Assembly (NCBI RefSeq): GCF_002119405.1 | Contig: NZ_MTBG01000014.1 | Coordinates: forward strand, 25,804-89,803 | DNA: 64,000 nt | Source: Pseudoruegeria sp. SK021 | Lineage (GTDB): Bacteria > Pseudomonadota > Alphaproteobacteria > Rhodobacterales > Rhodobacteraceae | Reading direction: 5' to 3' | In this document: positions 51,745 through 61,105 of the stretch, in pieces | Position numbering within the stretch: the stretch's first letter is position 1 | Layout: each line of letters opens with the position of its first letter | Made by a program: the position numbers and the translations under genes | The notes under the pieces: model-generated | Databases searched by the model: none | Seen by the model: the letters and a program-made list of their open reading frames with translations, nothing else | What the model was told of the DNA's origin: nothing

Positions 51745-52971
51745 ATGCAGAAAATTGACCTGCCGGAACGGCCGGATTGGCGCGAGCACGCGCAAGAGGT
51801 CGGCTTTACCTTTGCCGATATGCATGGGGAACCCTATTGGGACGAAACCTCGGCCTATGCGTTTTCGCTGGAGCAGATCGAGACGGACATCGAAGATCCC
51901 GCAACCGCGCTGCACGGCATGTGCCGCGAGGCGGTGGCCCATATCCTGCAAAGCGAAGAATTGCTGGACCGACTTGCCATCCCCGAAGCGCACCGCGATC
52001 TGGTGGCGGAAAGCTGGAACCGGGGCGATCCTGAGATCTATGGCCGGTTTGACTTTGCCTATGATGGCAATGGTCCCGCCAAGCTGTTGGAATACAACGC
52101 CGACACCCCAACCTCGCTGTATGAAAGCGCCGCGTTTCAATGGCGATGGCTGGAAGATCAATTGGCTGCCGGGGTCCTGCCTGAGGGAAGCGATCAGTTC
52201 AACGGCATCCATGAAGCCCTAGTCGCCCGGTTCGCAGAGGCCTTTGAGCCCAATAGCGACCTGCATTTTACCGCCGTCAGCGGCAATCCCGAAGACTATG
52301 CCACCGTAGAATCGATGGCATGGGCCGCCCGTGAAGCCGGGCTGGGGGCACATTACAGCGATCTGGAAAAAATCGCGATCAGCGAAGATGGCCAGTTTCT
52401 TGACGATGAAGACCGGGTCATCGGGGTCTTGTTCAAGCTGTACCCGTGGGAAGACCTGCTGCGCGAGGACTATGCCAATCACATCGCCGGGGCGCGCTGC
52501 CTGTTTCTGGAACCGGCATGGAAAGCGCTGTTATCGAACAAGGGTCTGTTGCCGGTGCTGTGGCAGATGTTCGAAGGGCATCCGAACCTTCTGCCCGCCT
52601 TCTTTGAAGACGACATCCGTGACGCGATCGCCGGGCGCGGCCCAGCCGCAGCACCGGTCGCCGACGCCTTTGAGCGGGCAGAGGCCCAATTGATCGCCGG
52701 TCACGTCAGCAAGCCGATCCTGTCGCGCGAAGGCGCGTCGGTGTCGATCATCAAGGCAGGCTCGGTCATCGAACAGGCCACCAATACTGCCTATGCCGAG
52801 CATCCCCGCATCCTTCAAGCCTATCAGCCGCTGCCACAGTTTGATGGCTTTCGCCCGGTGATTGGGGCATGGATCGTAGGAGACACCTGCGCCGGGATCG
52901 GCATCCGCGAGGATCGATCCCGCATCACCCAGGATCTGTCGCGGTTCAAGCCGCACTATATTACTGCCTGA
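51745..52971 (+). CDS. Glutathionylspermidine synthase-like protein (YgiC family)
   Basis: A 408-residue protein of the glutathionylspermidine synthase preATP-grasp fold. The region YGRFDFAYDGNGPAKLLEYNADTPTSLYESA is diagnostic. It should ligate an amine to a carboxyl group with ATP, but the true substrates of the YgiC group are unknown. A GAGGAGA ribosome site sets the start. It is followed by the ygiB-like lipoprotein gene, the same pair as in enterobacteria. Confidence 0.85.
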   Translation: MQKIDLPERPDWREHAQEVGFTFADMHGEPYWDETSAYAFSLEQIETDIEDPATALHGMCREAVAHILQSEELLDRLAIPEAHRDLVAESWNRGDPEIYGRFDFAYDGNGPAKLLEYNADTPTSLYESAAFQWRWLEDQLAAGVLPEGSDQFNGIHEALVARFAEAFEPNSDLHFTAVSGNPEDYATVESMAWAAREAGLGAHYSDLEKIAISEDGQFLDDEDRVIGVLFKLYPWEDLLREDYANHIAGARCLFLEPAWKALLSNKGLLPVLWQMFEGHPNLLPAFFEDDIRDAIAGRGPAAAPVADAFERAEAQLIAGHVSKPILSREGASVSIIKAGSVIEQATNTAYAEHPRILQAYQPLPQFDGFRPVIGAWIVGDTCAGIGIREDRSRITQDLSRFKPHYITA

Positions 52972-53012
52972 GGCCCGCGAGCGCCTCTACCCGACCAGGA
53001 GACAGGATTGTC

Positions 53013-53594
53013 ATGACCAAACGTTCCCGCCGCGTCGCCATCGCCATTCTTGGGGCCTCTGCCTTTGCCCTTGCCGGATGCCGCGACGAACAAGTCGATG
53101 CCGAAGCCTTTCCCGATCTGCGATCGTGTACCAGTGAGGCCGCGCAGGGCGGTCTATTCACGGTCGAGGATTGCGAGGCGGCATTCGCAGAGGCCGAAGC
53201 CCTGCATGTCGAAGCCGCCCCCCGCTATGACAGCGTCGCCGTTTGCGAAGAACAGCATGGCGAAGGCGCCTGCGGATCAGAAGCCGCCGCAACCCAAGGC
53301 GGCTCGGGCAGCATTTTCATGCCATTGCTGGCAGGCTATCTGATCGGAAACATGCTGGGCGGCCGGGCCGGAATGTCGGCCGGTCAACCCATGTACAAGA
53401 CCGCCGACGGCAAGTTCACCAATGCGGCCCGATCCAGCACGTTTTCCGGCAATAGCGGCGCCACCAAGATGAACACCGCGCAATTCACCCGGCCCACATC
53501 GACCATCGGCAAAGCCCCGATGAACCGCGCGACGGCCAGTTCGCGCGGCGGTTTTGGCAACAGCAGCGCCGGTCGGACCAGCGCTGGCAGCTGA
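53013..53594 (+). CDS. DUF1190 (YgiB-like) lipoprotein
   Basis: A 193-residue protein. A signal peptide ending FALAGC (Cys23) is a lipobox, so it is a lipoprotein. The C-terminal half is rich in Gly, Ser, Ala and Thr. It pairs with the preceding YgiC-like ligase gene. The function of the pair is unknown. A CAGGAGACAGG ribosome site precedes the ATG. Confidence 0.82.
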   Translation: MTKRSRRVAIAILGASAFALAGCRDEQVDAEAFPDLRSCTSEAAQGGLFTVEDCEAAFAEAEALHVEAAPRYDSVAVCEEQHGEGACGSEAAATQGGSGSIFMPLLAGYLIGNMLGGRAGMSAGQPMYKTADGKFTNAARSSTFSGNSGATKMNTAQFTRPTSTIGKAPMNRATASSRGGFGNSSAGRTSAGS

Positions 53595-53596
53595 AG

Positions 53597-53631
53597 CCGA
53601 TCAGAACCACTTCAGCGGTGGACTTGATCGG
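53597..53631. terminator. Hairpin between convergent DUF1190 and ABC genes
   Basis: CCGATCA (53597-53603) pairs with TGATCGG (53625-53631), with an inner CCAC/GGTG stem. It fills the gap between convergent genes, so it may terminate one or both transcripts. No T-tract is visible. Confidence 0.5.
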
Positions 53632-53644
53632 GGGCACTCGCGTC

Positions 53645-54628
53645 TCAGCGCCCCCGGTTCCAGCAGGCAGCCAGATGACCGGGCGCTTTGACCAGCAGCG
53701 GCGGCGACGCCTGTCGGCATTGGTCCGTCGCCAAGGGGCAGCGCGGGTGAAACCGACAGCCGGATGGCGGGTTGGCGATGTCGACCGTATCGCCGGTATG
53801 CACGATCCGGCGCCGCGCCCGTTGCACCTTGGGATTGGCCACAGGCACTGCCGATAGCAGCGCCTCGGTATAGGGGTGCACCGGATTATCATACAGGTCA
53901 TTGCGCGGGGCAATTTCCACGATCCGCCCGGCATACATGATCGCCACCCGATGCGAGATATGCCGCACAATCGCCAGATCATGAGCGATAAACAGGTATG
54001 AAATCCCCAGTTCCCGCTGCAAATCCTGCATCAGGTTCACCACTTGGGCGCGCACCGACACATCAAGGGCCGACACCGGTTCGTCGGCCACGATCAGCGA
54101 TGGTTTCAGGGCAAGCGCCCGGGCAATGCCGACCCGCTGCCGTTGGCCGCCGGAAAAGCTGTGCGGATAGCGGTCGGCGGCATCGGCGGGCATGCCAACC
54201 CGGTCCAGTAGCTGGCGGACCGCGTGCCGCGCGGCGTCGGACGACTCGGCTAATCCGTGCACCAACAGCGGTTCCGCAACAATATCGCCGATCTTCATCC
54301 GCGGATTGAGCGAGGTATAGGGGTCTTGCAACACGATCTGCATCCGCGCGCGCAGCTTGCGCAGCGCAGCGCCGTCCACATCGGTGATGTCGCGGCCCTC
54401 GAACTGGATCCGACCGCCAGAGGACGGCACCCGGCGCAGGATCGTGCGCCCCACCGTGGTCTTGCCTGAGCCGGATTCCCCCACCAGCCCCAGCGTCTCG
54501 CCCGGGGCGATGTCGAAGGTCACCCCGTCCACGGCATTGACCGTGCGCGCGGGCCGGAACAAGCCGCCCGATGTCAGGGGATAATCGACCGAAAGTCCTG
54601 AGACGGACAATGTCGGATGTCGGCTCAT
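53645..54628 (-). CDS. Oligopeptide-type ABC ATPase (OppF-like)
   Basis: A 327-residue ATPase: Walker [10 protein letters not shown] (50-58), signature [15 protein letters not shown], Walker [14 protein letters not shown], and [14 protein letters not shown] near the C-terminus. The start MSRHPTLSV overlaps the stop of its partner. It is the last gene of the operon. Confidence 0.88.
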   Translation of the reverse strand: MSRHPTLSVSGLSVDYPLTSGGLFRPARTVNAVDGVTFDIAPGETLGLVGESGSGKTTVGRTILRRVPSSGGRIQFEGRDITDVDGAALRKLRARMQIVLQDPYTSLNPRMKIGDIVAEPLLVHGLAESSDAARHAVRQLLDRVGMPADAADRYPHSFSGGQRQRVGIARALALKPSLIVADEPVSALDVSVRAQVVNLMQDLQRELGISYLFIAHDLAIVRHISHRVAIMYAGRIVEIAPRNDLYDNPVHPYTEALLSAVPVANPKVQRARRRIVHTGDTVDIANPPSGCRFHPRCPLATDQCRQASPPLLVKAPGHLAACWNRGR

Positions 54629-55614
54629 GCGGCACCTACTTTCCAAGCGTCGATCCCGGCGCGGCAGCAGGCCACCGCCCCGGTTCCCGTCGGCGTCAAG
54701 ACCTGCGGCACCCCGCAAGGCGCGGTCGCCACCGGACATCGTGGTTGAAAGGCGCAGCCCGCGGGTGGGATCAACAGGCCCGGCGGCGTGCCGTCGATGG
54801 CAACCAGCCGATCATCGCAAGCATCCAGCAGCGGCGTCGACCGGATCAGGCCTTGGGTATAGGGGTGCGCAGGTTGCTCGAACATCGTGTCCACCGCGCC
54901 GGTTTCCACGATCTGCCCGGCATACATCACCGCCACCCGATGGCACAGGCCCGCCACGATCCCAAGGTCATGGGTAATCAGAATAATCGACAGCCCCAAC
55001 TGGCTTTGCAATTCTGCCAGCAGCTCAAGAATTTGCGCCTGAATGGTCACGTCCAGCGCGGTGGTCGGCTCGTCCGCGATCAACAGCCGTGGCTCACTGG
55101 CGATGGCCATGGCGATCATCACCCGCTGGCGCATCCCGCCGGAAAACTCGTGTGGGTACTGGTCCAGCCGCCGCGCCGCGCCGGAAATTCCCACCGCATT
55201 CAACAGATCTGCCGCGCGGGTGCGTGCTGCCGCGCCGCGCAGCCCCAAATGCAGGCGCACCGCCTCTTGCAGTTGCGCCCCGATCGTCATCAACGGATTG
55301 AGCGAGGTCATCGGGTTCTGAAAGATCATCGTGATCTCGCGGCCCCAGATGTTGCGCGGGGCGCGTCGGACGCCCTCGCCCACAAGAGGGGTGCCGCACC
55401 AACGCACCGTGCCGCCGGAAATCCGACCCGGCACATCGATCAAGCCCATCATCGCCTGCGCGGTCACGCTTTTGCCCGAGCCGGATTCCCCGACCAGTCC
55501 CAGCGTCTCGCCCCGCCCGACAGTCAGCGACACCCCGCGCACCGCCTGCACCACACCGGCGCGCGTGTCGAAGGCGACGTGCAGATCGTCAATCTCTAAC
55601 AAGGTCTCGGTCAT
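54625..55614 (-). CDS. Oligopeptide-type ABC ATPase (OppD-like)
   Basis: A 329-residue ATPase: Walker A GESGSGKS (42-49), signature [15 protein letters not shown], Walker [13 protein letters not shown], and [14 protein letters not shown] near the end. The start MTETLLEID is chosen over a long upstream frame with no conserved sequence. It overlaps the permease by four bases. Confidence 0.88.
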   Translation of the reverse strand: MTETLLEIDDLHVAFDTRAGVVQAVRGVSLTVGRGETLGLVGESGSGKSVTAQAMMGLIDVPGRISGGTVRWCGTPLVGEGVRRAPRNIWGREITMIFQNPMTSLNPLMTIGAQLQEAVRLHLGLRGAAARTRAADLLNAVGISGAARRLDQYPHEFSGGMRQRVMIAMAIASEPRLLIADEPTTALDVTIQAQILELLAELQSQLGLSIILITHDLGIVAGLCHRVAVMYAGQIVETGAVDTMFEQPAHPYTQGLIRSTPLLDACDDRLVAIDGTPPGLLIPPAGCAFQPRCPVATAPCGVPQVLTPTGTGAVACCRAGIDAWKVGAA

Positions 55615-56540
55615 GTGGCTCTCCTGCGGCGACGCTTGGCCGCGATGGTCCGGGCAAAGCGTTTTTCCCGCTCTTCCGGGTCCGACGTCACCCGTAGCCA
55701 ATTGGCAAACAGGTTGATCGACAACACCGTGACCACGATGGCCAGCCCCGGAAAGGTCACCAGCCACCAAGCGATGAACAGGTAATCCCGGCCCGACGCC
55801 ACATCGAGCCCCCAAGAGGTGTCCGGCGGCTGCACCCCGAAGCCCAAGAACGACACCGCCGCCTCGGCCAGCACGATATTGGTGAACTCAAGGATCAGCA
55901 GGGTCAGAAGCGGCGACACCAGATTGGGCAAGAGATGGACAAAGATTACCCGGGACGGACGGCAGCCAATCACCTCGGCCGCTTCAACATAGGGCATTTG
56001 TCTCGTGGATGAGACAATCCCCCGAACCAGCCGGGCATAAACCATCCAGTTGGTCACCGACAGCACCGCGATCAGGGTCCAGACCCCCGGCCCTAGTACC
56101 CCCACCACCAACAGGATCAACAGAATGCCGGGAAATGAGACCTGAATATCGACCAGCCGCATCAGAACGGAATCGGTGCGACCGCCCATGAAACCCGCCC
56201 ACAGACCCAGCGTCGTGCCGATCATCGCCGCAATCACGCAGGTGACGATCCCGATGGTCAGGGTTGTGCGCGCGCCCCAGATAATCCGGCTCAGCACATC
56301 GCGGCCCAGATTGTCGGTTCCCAACAGGTGATCCCAACTGCCCCGCGCATCCCAGACTGGCGGCTTGAGGCGCTGCAACAGCGATTGCGTGGCGGGGTCT
56401 TCGGGGGCAAGCACCGGCGCAAACACCGCCATTAATACGATCAGCACCATGACGGCAAAACCGATGGCGGCGGCTTTGTCCTGCCACAACTCGCTCAGGA
56501 AACTGCGCAGCGGGCGGAATGACATCATCGGCAGCCCCAT
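55611..56540 (-). CDS. Oligopeptide-type ABC permease (OppC-like)
   Basis: A 309-residue permease. LLGTDNLGRDVLSRIIWGART and the coupling loop MPYVEAAEVIGCRPSRVIF are diagnostic. The ATG overlaps the preceding permease stop by one base. The tail [13 protein letters not shown] is basic. Confidence 0.87.
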   Translation of the reverse strand: MGLPMMSFRPLRSFLSELWQDKAAAIGFAVMVLIVLMAVFAPVLAPEDPATQSLLQRLKPPVWDARGSWDHLLGTDNLGRDVLSRIIWGARTTLTIGIVTCVIAAMIGTTLGLWAGFMGGRTDSVLMRLVDIQVSFPGILLILLVVGVLGPGVWTLIAVLSVTNWMVYARLVRGIVSSTRQMPYVEAAEVIGCRPSRVIFVHLLPNLVSPLLTLLILEFTNIVLAEAAVSFLGFGVQPPDTSWGLDVASGRDYLFIAWWLVTFPGLAIVVTVLSINLFANWLRVTSDPEEREKRFARTIAAKRRRRRAT

Positions 56541-57460
56541 CAGTTCAACTCAATCCGCGGATCAATAAGTTTCGAGATCACATCCATCAAAATGCCGATC
56601 ACCACGATCATGAAGGCAATCGAGAAGACGATGGCCTGCACAAGAAACAGATCGCCCCGCTGGATCGCCTGCACCGCCGTCAGCCCAAGACCGGGCCAGC
56701 CAAATACCGTCTCGACCACCACCGTATAGCCGGACAAGGCGGTGATCAGTTCCCACCCGGAAATCGACAGGAACGGCACCAGAATATTGCGCAAGGTGTG
56801 GACGCGCAAAATGCGCCGAAGGGTCAAGCCCTTGGCACGGGCGGTCTGAACATATTGCTTGTTCAACTCGTCGATCATTGCCGCACGCACCATCATGGTG
56901 AACCGCGCCAGCGGCGTCAGCGCCAGCGTGATCGCCGGCAAAACCAGATGCGCCGGGGTGCCAAACCCCGAGGTCGGCAACCATTTCAGCATCACGGAAA
57001 ACACCATGATCGCCATCAAACCCAGCCAGAATTGCGGCATGGCCAGCCCTAAAAGGCTAAGCGATGTGGTCAGGCGATCCACCAGACCGCCGGGCCGCAA
57101 GGCGGCCACCGCCCCCATGGGGATCGACAGCAGCACCGCGCCGCCCAGTCCAGTCGCCACCAGAAGCGCGGTGTTGGGCAGGCGTTCCAGCACCACCTCC
57201 ATCGCCGGGCGGCGTTGCCACAGGCTGTCACCGAAATCCAACGTCACCACGTCTTGGGCATAGCGGGCAAACTGAATCCAGATCGGCTGATCCAGTCCGA
57301 TCTGGGCCGAGAATGCGGCACGCTGTTCGGCTGTAGCACTAAGGGGCAGCATCAGGGCCACCGGATCGCCAGCAAGCCGGGTCACGACGAAGACCGTCGC
57401 CGTGACGCCGAGAACGACAAGCGCTCCCTGAAATAGGCGGCGGAGGATAAATTCAATCAC
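56540..57460 (-). CDS. Oligopeptide-type ABC permease (OppB-like)
   Basis: A 306-residue permease with QYVQTARAKGLTLRRILRVH as the coupling loop and VFGWPGLGLTAVQAIQRGD. It is the first membrane gene after the binding protein; the gap between them holds two hairpins. Confidence 0.88.
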   Translation of the reverse strand: MIEFILRRLFQGALVVLGVTATVFVVTRLAGDPVALMLPLSATAEQRAAFSAQIGLDQPIWIQFARYAQDVVTLDFGDSLWQRRPAMEVVLERLPNTALLVATGLGGAVLLSIPMGAVAALRPGGLVDRLTTSLSLLGLAMPQFWLGLMAIMVFSVMLKWLPTSGFGTPAHLVLPAITLALTPLARFTMMVRAAMIDELNKQYVQTARAKGLTLRRILRVHTLRNILVPFLSISGWELITALSGYTVVVETVFGWPGLGLTAVQAIQRGDLFLVQAIVFSIAFMIVVIGILMDVISKLIDPRIELN

Positions 57461-57496
57461 GTCAGGCGTCTCTGCTGTGGTCTGGGAACAGGAGGT

Positions 57497-57553
57497 CCGG
57501 CCCCGTAAGGGGACCGGTTTTCATTCTGTCGTCGCAGGCGCAGATGCGCTGCG
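57497..57553 (-). other. Two stem-loops between binding-protein and OppB genes
   Basis: CCGGCCCC-GTAA-GGGGaCCGG (57497-57517) and CGCAG...CTGCG with inner GCGCA/TGCGC (57533-57553) lie in the 103-base gap. Confidence 0.5.
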
Positions 57554-57563
57554 GTCGCCGCAC

Positions 57564-59051
57564 CTATTCGGTCACGGTCATTTCACTGACGATCAGCTTG
57601 GCATCCGTCCGCGGCTGCCAGTCCATCCGTTCTGACATGCCATAGATGTCTTCAAGGTTGAACAGCGGCACGGTGAAGTTCAGGTCGTGACCGAGTTGTT
57701 GCGCCTCATCATACAGGGCTTTACGCTTGTCCACATCGGTCTCGACACGGGCCGCGTCGATCATCGCTGCCATATCGGCGTCCGAATTCGACGCGGCAGC
57801 GCCATCCATGTGATAGATGTAGGACATCTCGCGGTCAGCATCCAGCAACTCGTTGGAATTGGCGATAAAGATCGCATCCGGGCGCGGCCCGCTTCCCATC
57901 AGGCTGTCGAGGTATTGCGAAAATTCCTGAATTTCAGTGGACACGTCCAGACCGGTTTCAGCCCAGTACGCGGCCACAACTTCGATCTGCTCGCGGTCCT
58001 TCAACCAGCGGCCGGATTCGCCGATCACGACCAGCGGCTTGCCAACAGCACCGGCCTCTTCGATCAGCGCCTTGGCCCGGTCGAGATCGTAGGGATAGTA
58101 GTCGAGGGTTTCGTTGAAGCCGAAGGCCGCCGGGTTCACATGCGAGCCCTTGGCGACGGTTGCGTATCCCATGAACAGACCGTCGACCATCGATTGCCGG
58201 TCGATGGCAAGGTTCAGGGCCTCACGGACCTTCGGATCTTGGGTGACCTCATTATCGGTGCCCAAAACGAACACCGAAGTCTCTAAACCGGGCACTGCCG
58301 CAAATTTAGGCACACTTGTCGTAAACTCAGGCAGAAGATTGGTGATGACATCGAACTCGCCCGCCATCAAACCGGACAAACGAGTGCCGGCTTCGGGAAC
58401 GAATCGGTAGGTTACATCGTCGATTTGCGCCTCGCCGCCCCAGTAATCGGGGTTCACCACCAGCGTTAGATCCGCGCCGCGGTTCCATGCGTCGAACATG
58501 TAAGGCCCAGTACCAACAGGAACGCCCGCCAGATCGCCTTCGGCCGCGTAGCCCGGATCAATCATCTTCATCCAGTACATCCGCGACGGCAGGATCGGGT
58601 CCGGCCCCGAGGTCTTGATATTCACGGTCAGCTCATCCACCGCCTCGGCGCCCGAGACCGACGAGAAATAGGACAACTGTTCGGAATTGTTGGCCGGATC
58701 AATCACCCGCAGGACGGATCCCACCACGGACTCGGCAGTAAACGGCGTGCCATTGTGGAACATCACGCCTTCGCGCAGCTTGAATTGCCAAGTCGTATCG
58801 TCAATCTGCACAGGGGCTTCGGCGGCCAACCCGGGAATAAGTTCCCCATCGGGGGTGCGGGCCATCAACGCCTCATAGATGTTGTCGTTGATCTGACGTT
58901 CGCCGCCATCGTCCCGCAACTGGGGGTCTAGCGTCGACGGCTCTGAACCGATGGCGATCGTGATGGACTGCGCCGTCGCGCTTCCGGCGGTTAGGCCGGA
59001 AAGAACAAGCGCGGCAAGGCTTGCACTCATGGCCAGTACTTTGGATGTCAT
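57564..59051 (-). CDS. Oligopeptide-type ABC binding protein (family 5)
   Basis: A 495-residue periplasmic receptor. The signal peptide MTSKVLAMSASLAALVLSG ends at ATA; then QSITIAIGSEPSTLDPQ. QFKLREGVMFHNGTPFTAESV is the family signature. The start follows AGGGGATAG. It opens the operon; its ligand is unknown. It is oriented with the opp genes, unlike the other peptide system in the window. Confidence 0.88.
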   Translation of the reverse strand: MTSKVLAMSASLAALVLSGLTAGSATAQSITIAIGSEPSTLDPQLRDDGGERQINDNIYEALMARTPDGELIPGLAAEAPVQIDDTTWQFKLREGVMFHNGTPFTAESVVGSVLRVIDPANNSEQLSYFSSVSGAEAVDELTVNIKTSGPDPILPSRMYWMKMIDPGYAAEGDLAGVPVGTGPYMFDAWNRGADLTLVVNPDYWGGEAQIDDVTYRFVPEAGTRLSGLMAGEFDVITNLLPEFTTSVPKFAAVPGLETSVFVLGTDNEVTQDPKVREALNLAIDRQSMVDGLFMGYATVAKGSHVNPAAFGFNETLDYYPYDLDRAKALIEEAGAVGKPLVVIGESGRWLKDREQIEVVAAYWAETGLDVSTEIQEFSQYLDSLMGSGPRPDAIFIANSNELLDADREMSYIYHMDGAAASNSDADMAAMIDAARVETDVDKRKALYDEAQQLGHDLNFTVPLFNLEDIYGMSERMDWQPRTDAKLIVSEMTVTE

Positions 59052-59274
59052 AGGTCTATCCCCTGTTGAATTGGCTGTTGTTGTATAACCGGTCTTTCGC
59101 CGGGTCTGTCGATATTTAAGCTCTGTCGTCGCGCCACGCATCACCGAAGGCGGGGCGCAGGTCTATTCCGCTGCACAATCCCAAGATGCTAGGGGCGCAA
59201 AAAGATCGGCGCAAAGCTGTAAAAAGTGATCGCGGCATGAGTTTTAGTCATGATGACGGCAAATGACCCTCACA

Positions 59275-60192
59275 TCAGGTCGTCGGACCGTCAGTGGATG
59301 CCTCTGGGTTGGCCTCGTTCAGCAGCCAATCCCGGACCGCCAAAAGATCGGTTCGGTGCGCCTTGGCCTCGGGCAACGCAACCCAGAACGACTCGCCCGA
59401 CAGCACCGCCGCGCCGAAGGGCAGTACCAAACGCCCCGTGCGCAACTCTTCGGTGACATAGTGGATTGGCACCACCGCCAGCCCGACCCCATCCAGCGCT
59501 GCCCGGATCAAAAGCTCATTCTCGGGAAGCCGAATACCTTGGATCACGCCGTCATGGCGTTGACCCACCGCCCGCAACCACGACAACCACAAACTGGGAC
59601 GGGCAGAATTTTGCAATGTCGGCAATCGCTCGAAATCCAACACCGCCCCCAGCGGGCCCAGCCGGTCGAGCAAGGCCGGGGCAGCGACGACCGCCAGCCG
59701 TTCGCGAAACAGCGGCGTGGCGCGAAACTCGCGCCGGACCGCGACCCCGCGCAAGATCGCGATGTCCAAATCCCCCGGCTCCGGGTCTTGGGTCTGAGGC
59801 AAGGTGACCACCTCTGTGGGTACGCCGGGAAAGGCCGCTGCGAACCGGGACAGGCGCGGCATGAACCACCGCGCCGCAAAGGTCCCCGGCACCCCCAACA
59901 TCAACGACATATGGGCCGTCCGGCCCCGGACCACATCGATAGAGACCTCCTGCAACCGGTCGAGGCTTTGCCGAACCTCGGCGCTGTAGGTCCGCCCGAC
60001 ATCGGTCAGCACCAAGCGCGATCCGGTCCGTTCAAACAACCGCACGCCAAGCTGCGTTTCCAACGTGTTGATCTGGCGACTGATCCCGCTTTGGGTCAGC
60101 ATCAAATCCTCGGCTGCCCGGGTAAAACTGAGATGCCGGGCGGCAGAGTCAAAGGCCTGAAGGGCCGAAAACGAGGGCAGAAAACGGCGCAT
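59275..60192 (-). CDS. LysR-family regulator (GcvA-like)
   Basis: A 305-residue LysR regulator. Helix-turn-helix at about residues 5-60 (ALQAFDSAARHLSFTRAAEDLMLTQSGISRQINTLE), then the effector domain. The start MRRFLPSFSAL is a typical GcvA-type beginning. It lies on the same strand as davA, 95 bases downstream of it, and near the opp operon. It could regulate the lysine-degradation genes or the opp genes. Confidence 0.86.
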   Translation of the reverse strand: MRRFLPSFSALQAFDSAARHLSFTRAAEDLMLTQSGISRQINTLETQLGVRLFERTGSRLVLTDVGRTYSAEVRQSLDRLQEVSIDVVRGRTAHMSLMLGVPGTFAARWFMPRLSRFAAAFPGVPTEVVTLPQTQDPEPGDLDIAILRGVAVRREFRATPLFRERLAVVAAPALLDRLGPLGAVLDFERLPTLQNSARPSLWLSWLRAVGQRHDGVIQGIRLPENELLIRAALDGVGLAVVPIHYVTEELRTGRLVLPFGAAVLSGESFWVALPEAKAHRTDLLAVRDWLLNEANPEASTDGPTT

Positions 60193-60287
60193 CAGAAACT
60201 TTCCGCAAGGGGGGTCATGGTCCGGGGTCATTGCAGGCCAGCAAGAGTAGAAGGGTAGCCATCGGGGCGCAACGCGGTCAGCTAGGC

Positions 60288-61007
60288 CTAACCCACCGCC
60301 GGAAGATCAACGATCAAAAGCGCCTCGGACTTCCCGGCGGATGCCAGCGGCGCGGCGTCGGGACCGGCGATCAGAGACAGCCCGCTGAAGGCCAGCCCCG
60401 CTTCGTCGCCACAATAATTCGCATAGGCTATCACCGCACCTGCATCATAGGCCCGCGCCGGGATCAGCACATGCTGGACATGCTCGTAACCCACCGGGTT
60501 CGCCGTCGGAACAAGGATCAAGTCTGCCCCCTTTGCATGCAACCCTTCGACAAGCTGAGGAAATTCTACGTCATAGCAGATCAACAGGCCGGTTTTCATC
60601 CCGCCAAGGTCAAAGACCTCGGAACTGCGGTTGCCTGCGGTAAAGCTTTCCGCTTCCATAGGGCCGAACAACTGAAGTTTCCGGTAATGCCCCAACACTT
60701 GCCCATCAGACCCAAAACATGTGGCGCTGTTATAGACAGCGTCCCCGTCCCGCTCGGCCCAACCAAGGGTCACGCCACAACCCGCCATGCGGCACATGTC
60801 CGCAAGACGCTGGCACCATGGGCCATTGATGTCTTGCGCCAGCTTCTGGTGCAAATCGGGGCGGTTGTACCCCGGCAGATACAACTCCGGTGCCACCAGC
60901 ATCTCGGCCCCGGCTTGCGCCGCGGCCATCAGCATCCGCGACAGGCGCGACAAGGCGTCCTCGACATTTCCATCGGAGGTAGGCGATTGATATACGGCCA
61001 GTTTCAT
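60288..61007 (-). CDS. davA: 5-Aminovaleramide amidohydrolase (DavA-like nitrilase-fold)
   Basis: A 239-residue carbon-nitrogen hydrolase. The Glu-Lys-Cys triad is E41 (APELYLPGYN), K110 (HYRKLQLFG) and C144 (LLICYDVEFP). It would hydrolyse 5-aminovaleramide to 5-aminovalerate and ammonia. The assignment relies on its divergent partner, which closely resembles lysine 2-monooxygenase, and on overall similarity to DavA, including PTANPVGYE and YANYCGDE. The start follows AAGGA at seven bases. Confidence 0.87.
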   Translation of the reverse strand: MKLAVYQSPTSDGNVEDALSRLSRMLMAAAQAGAEMLVAPELYLPGYNRPDLHQKLAQDINGPWCQRLADMCRMAGCGVTLGWAERDGDAVYNSATCFGSDGQVLGHYRKLQLFGPMEAESFTAGNRSSEVFDLGGMKTGLLICYDVEFPQLVEGLHAKGADLILVPTANPVGYEHVQHVLIPARAYDAGAVIAYANYCGDEAGLAFSGLSLIAGPDAAPLASAGKSEALLIVDLPAVG

Positions 61008-61105
61008 CAAACATTCCTTAGCGAGGCGTCGGGAAAACCTGCCACAGCACGGGACGCGCGGCCAGCGTTTTTCCTCTGCCCCAGCCGACAGGCGGACGTG
61101 TTGCG
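61008..61105. promoter_or_regulatory. Divergent davA/davB promoter region
   Basis: These 98 bases lie between the two start codons. No clear -35/-10 pair is seen; it must hold both promoters. GC-rich and without a strong palindrome. Confidence 0.4.
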
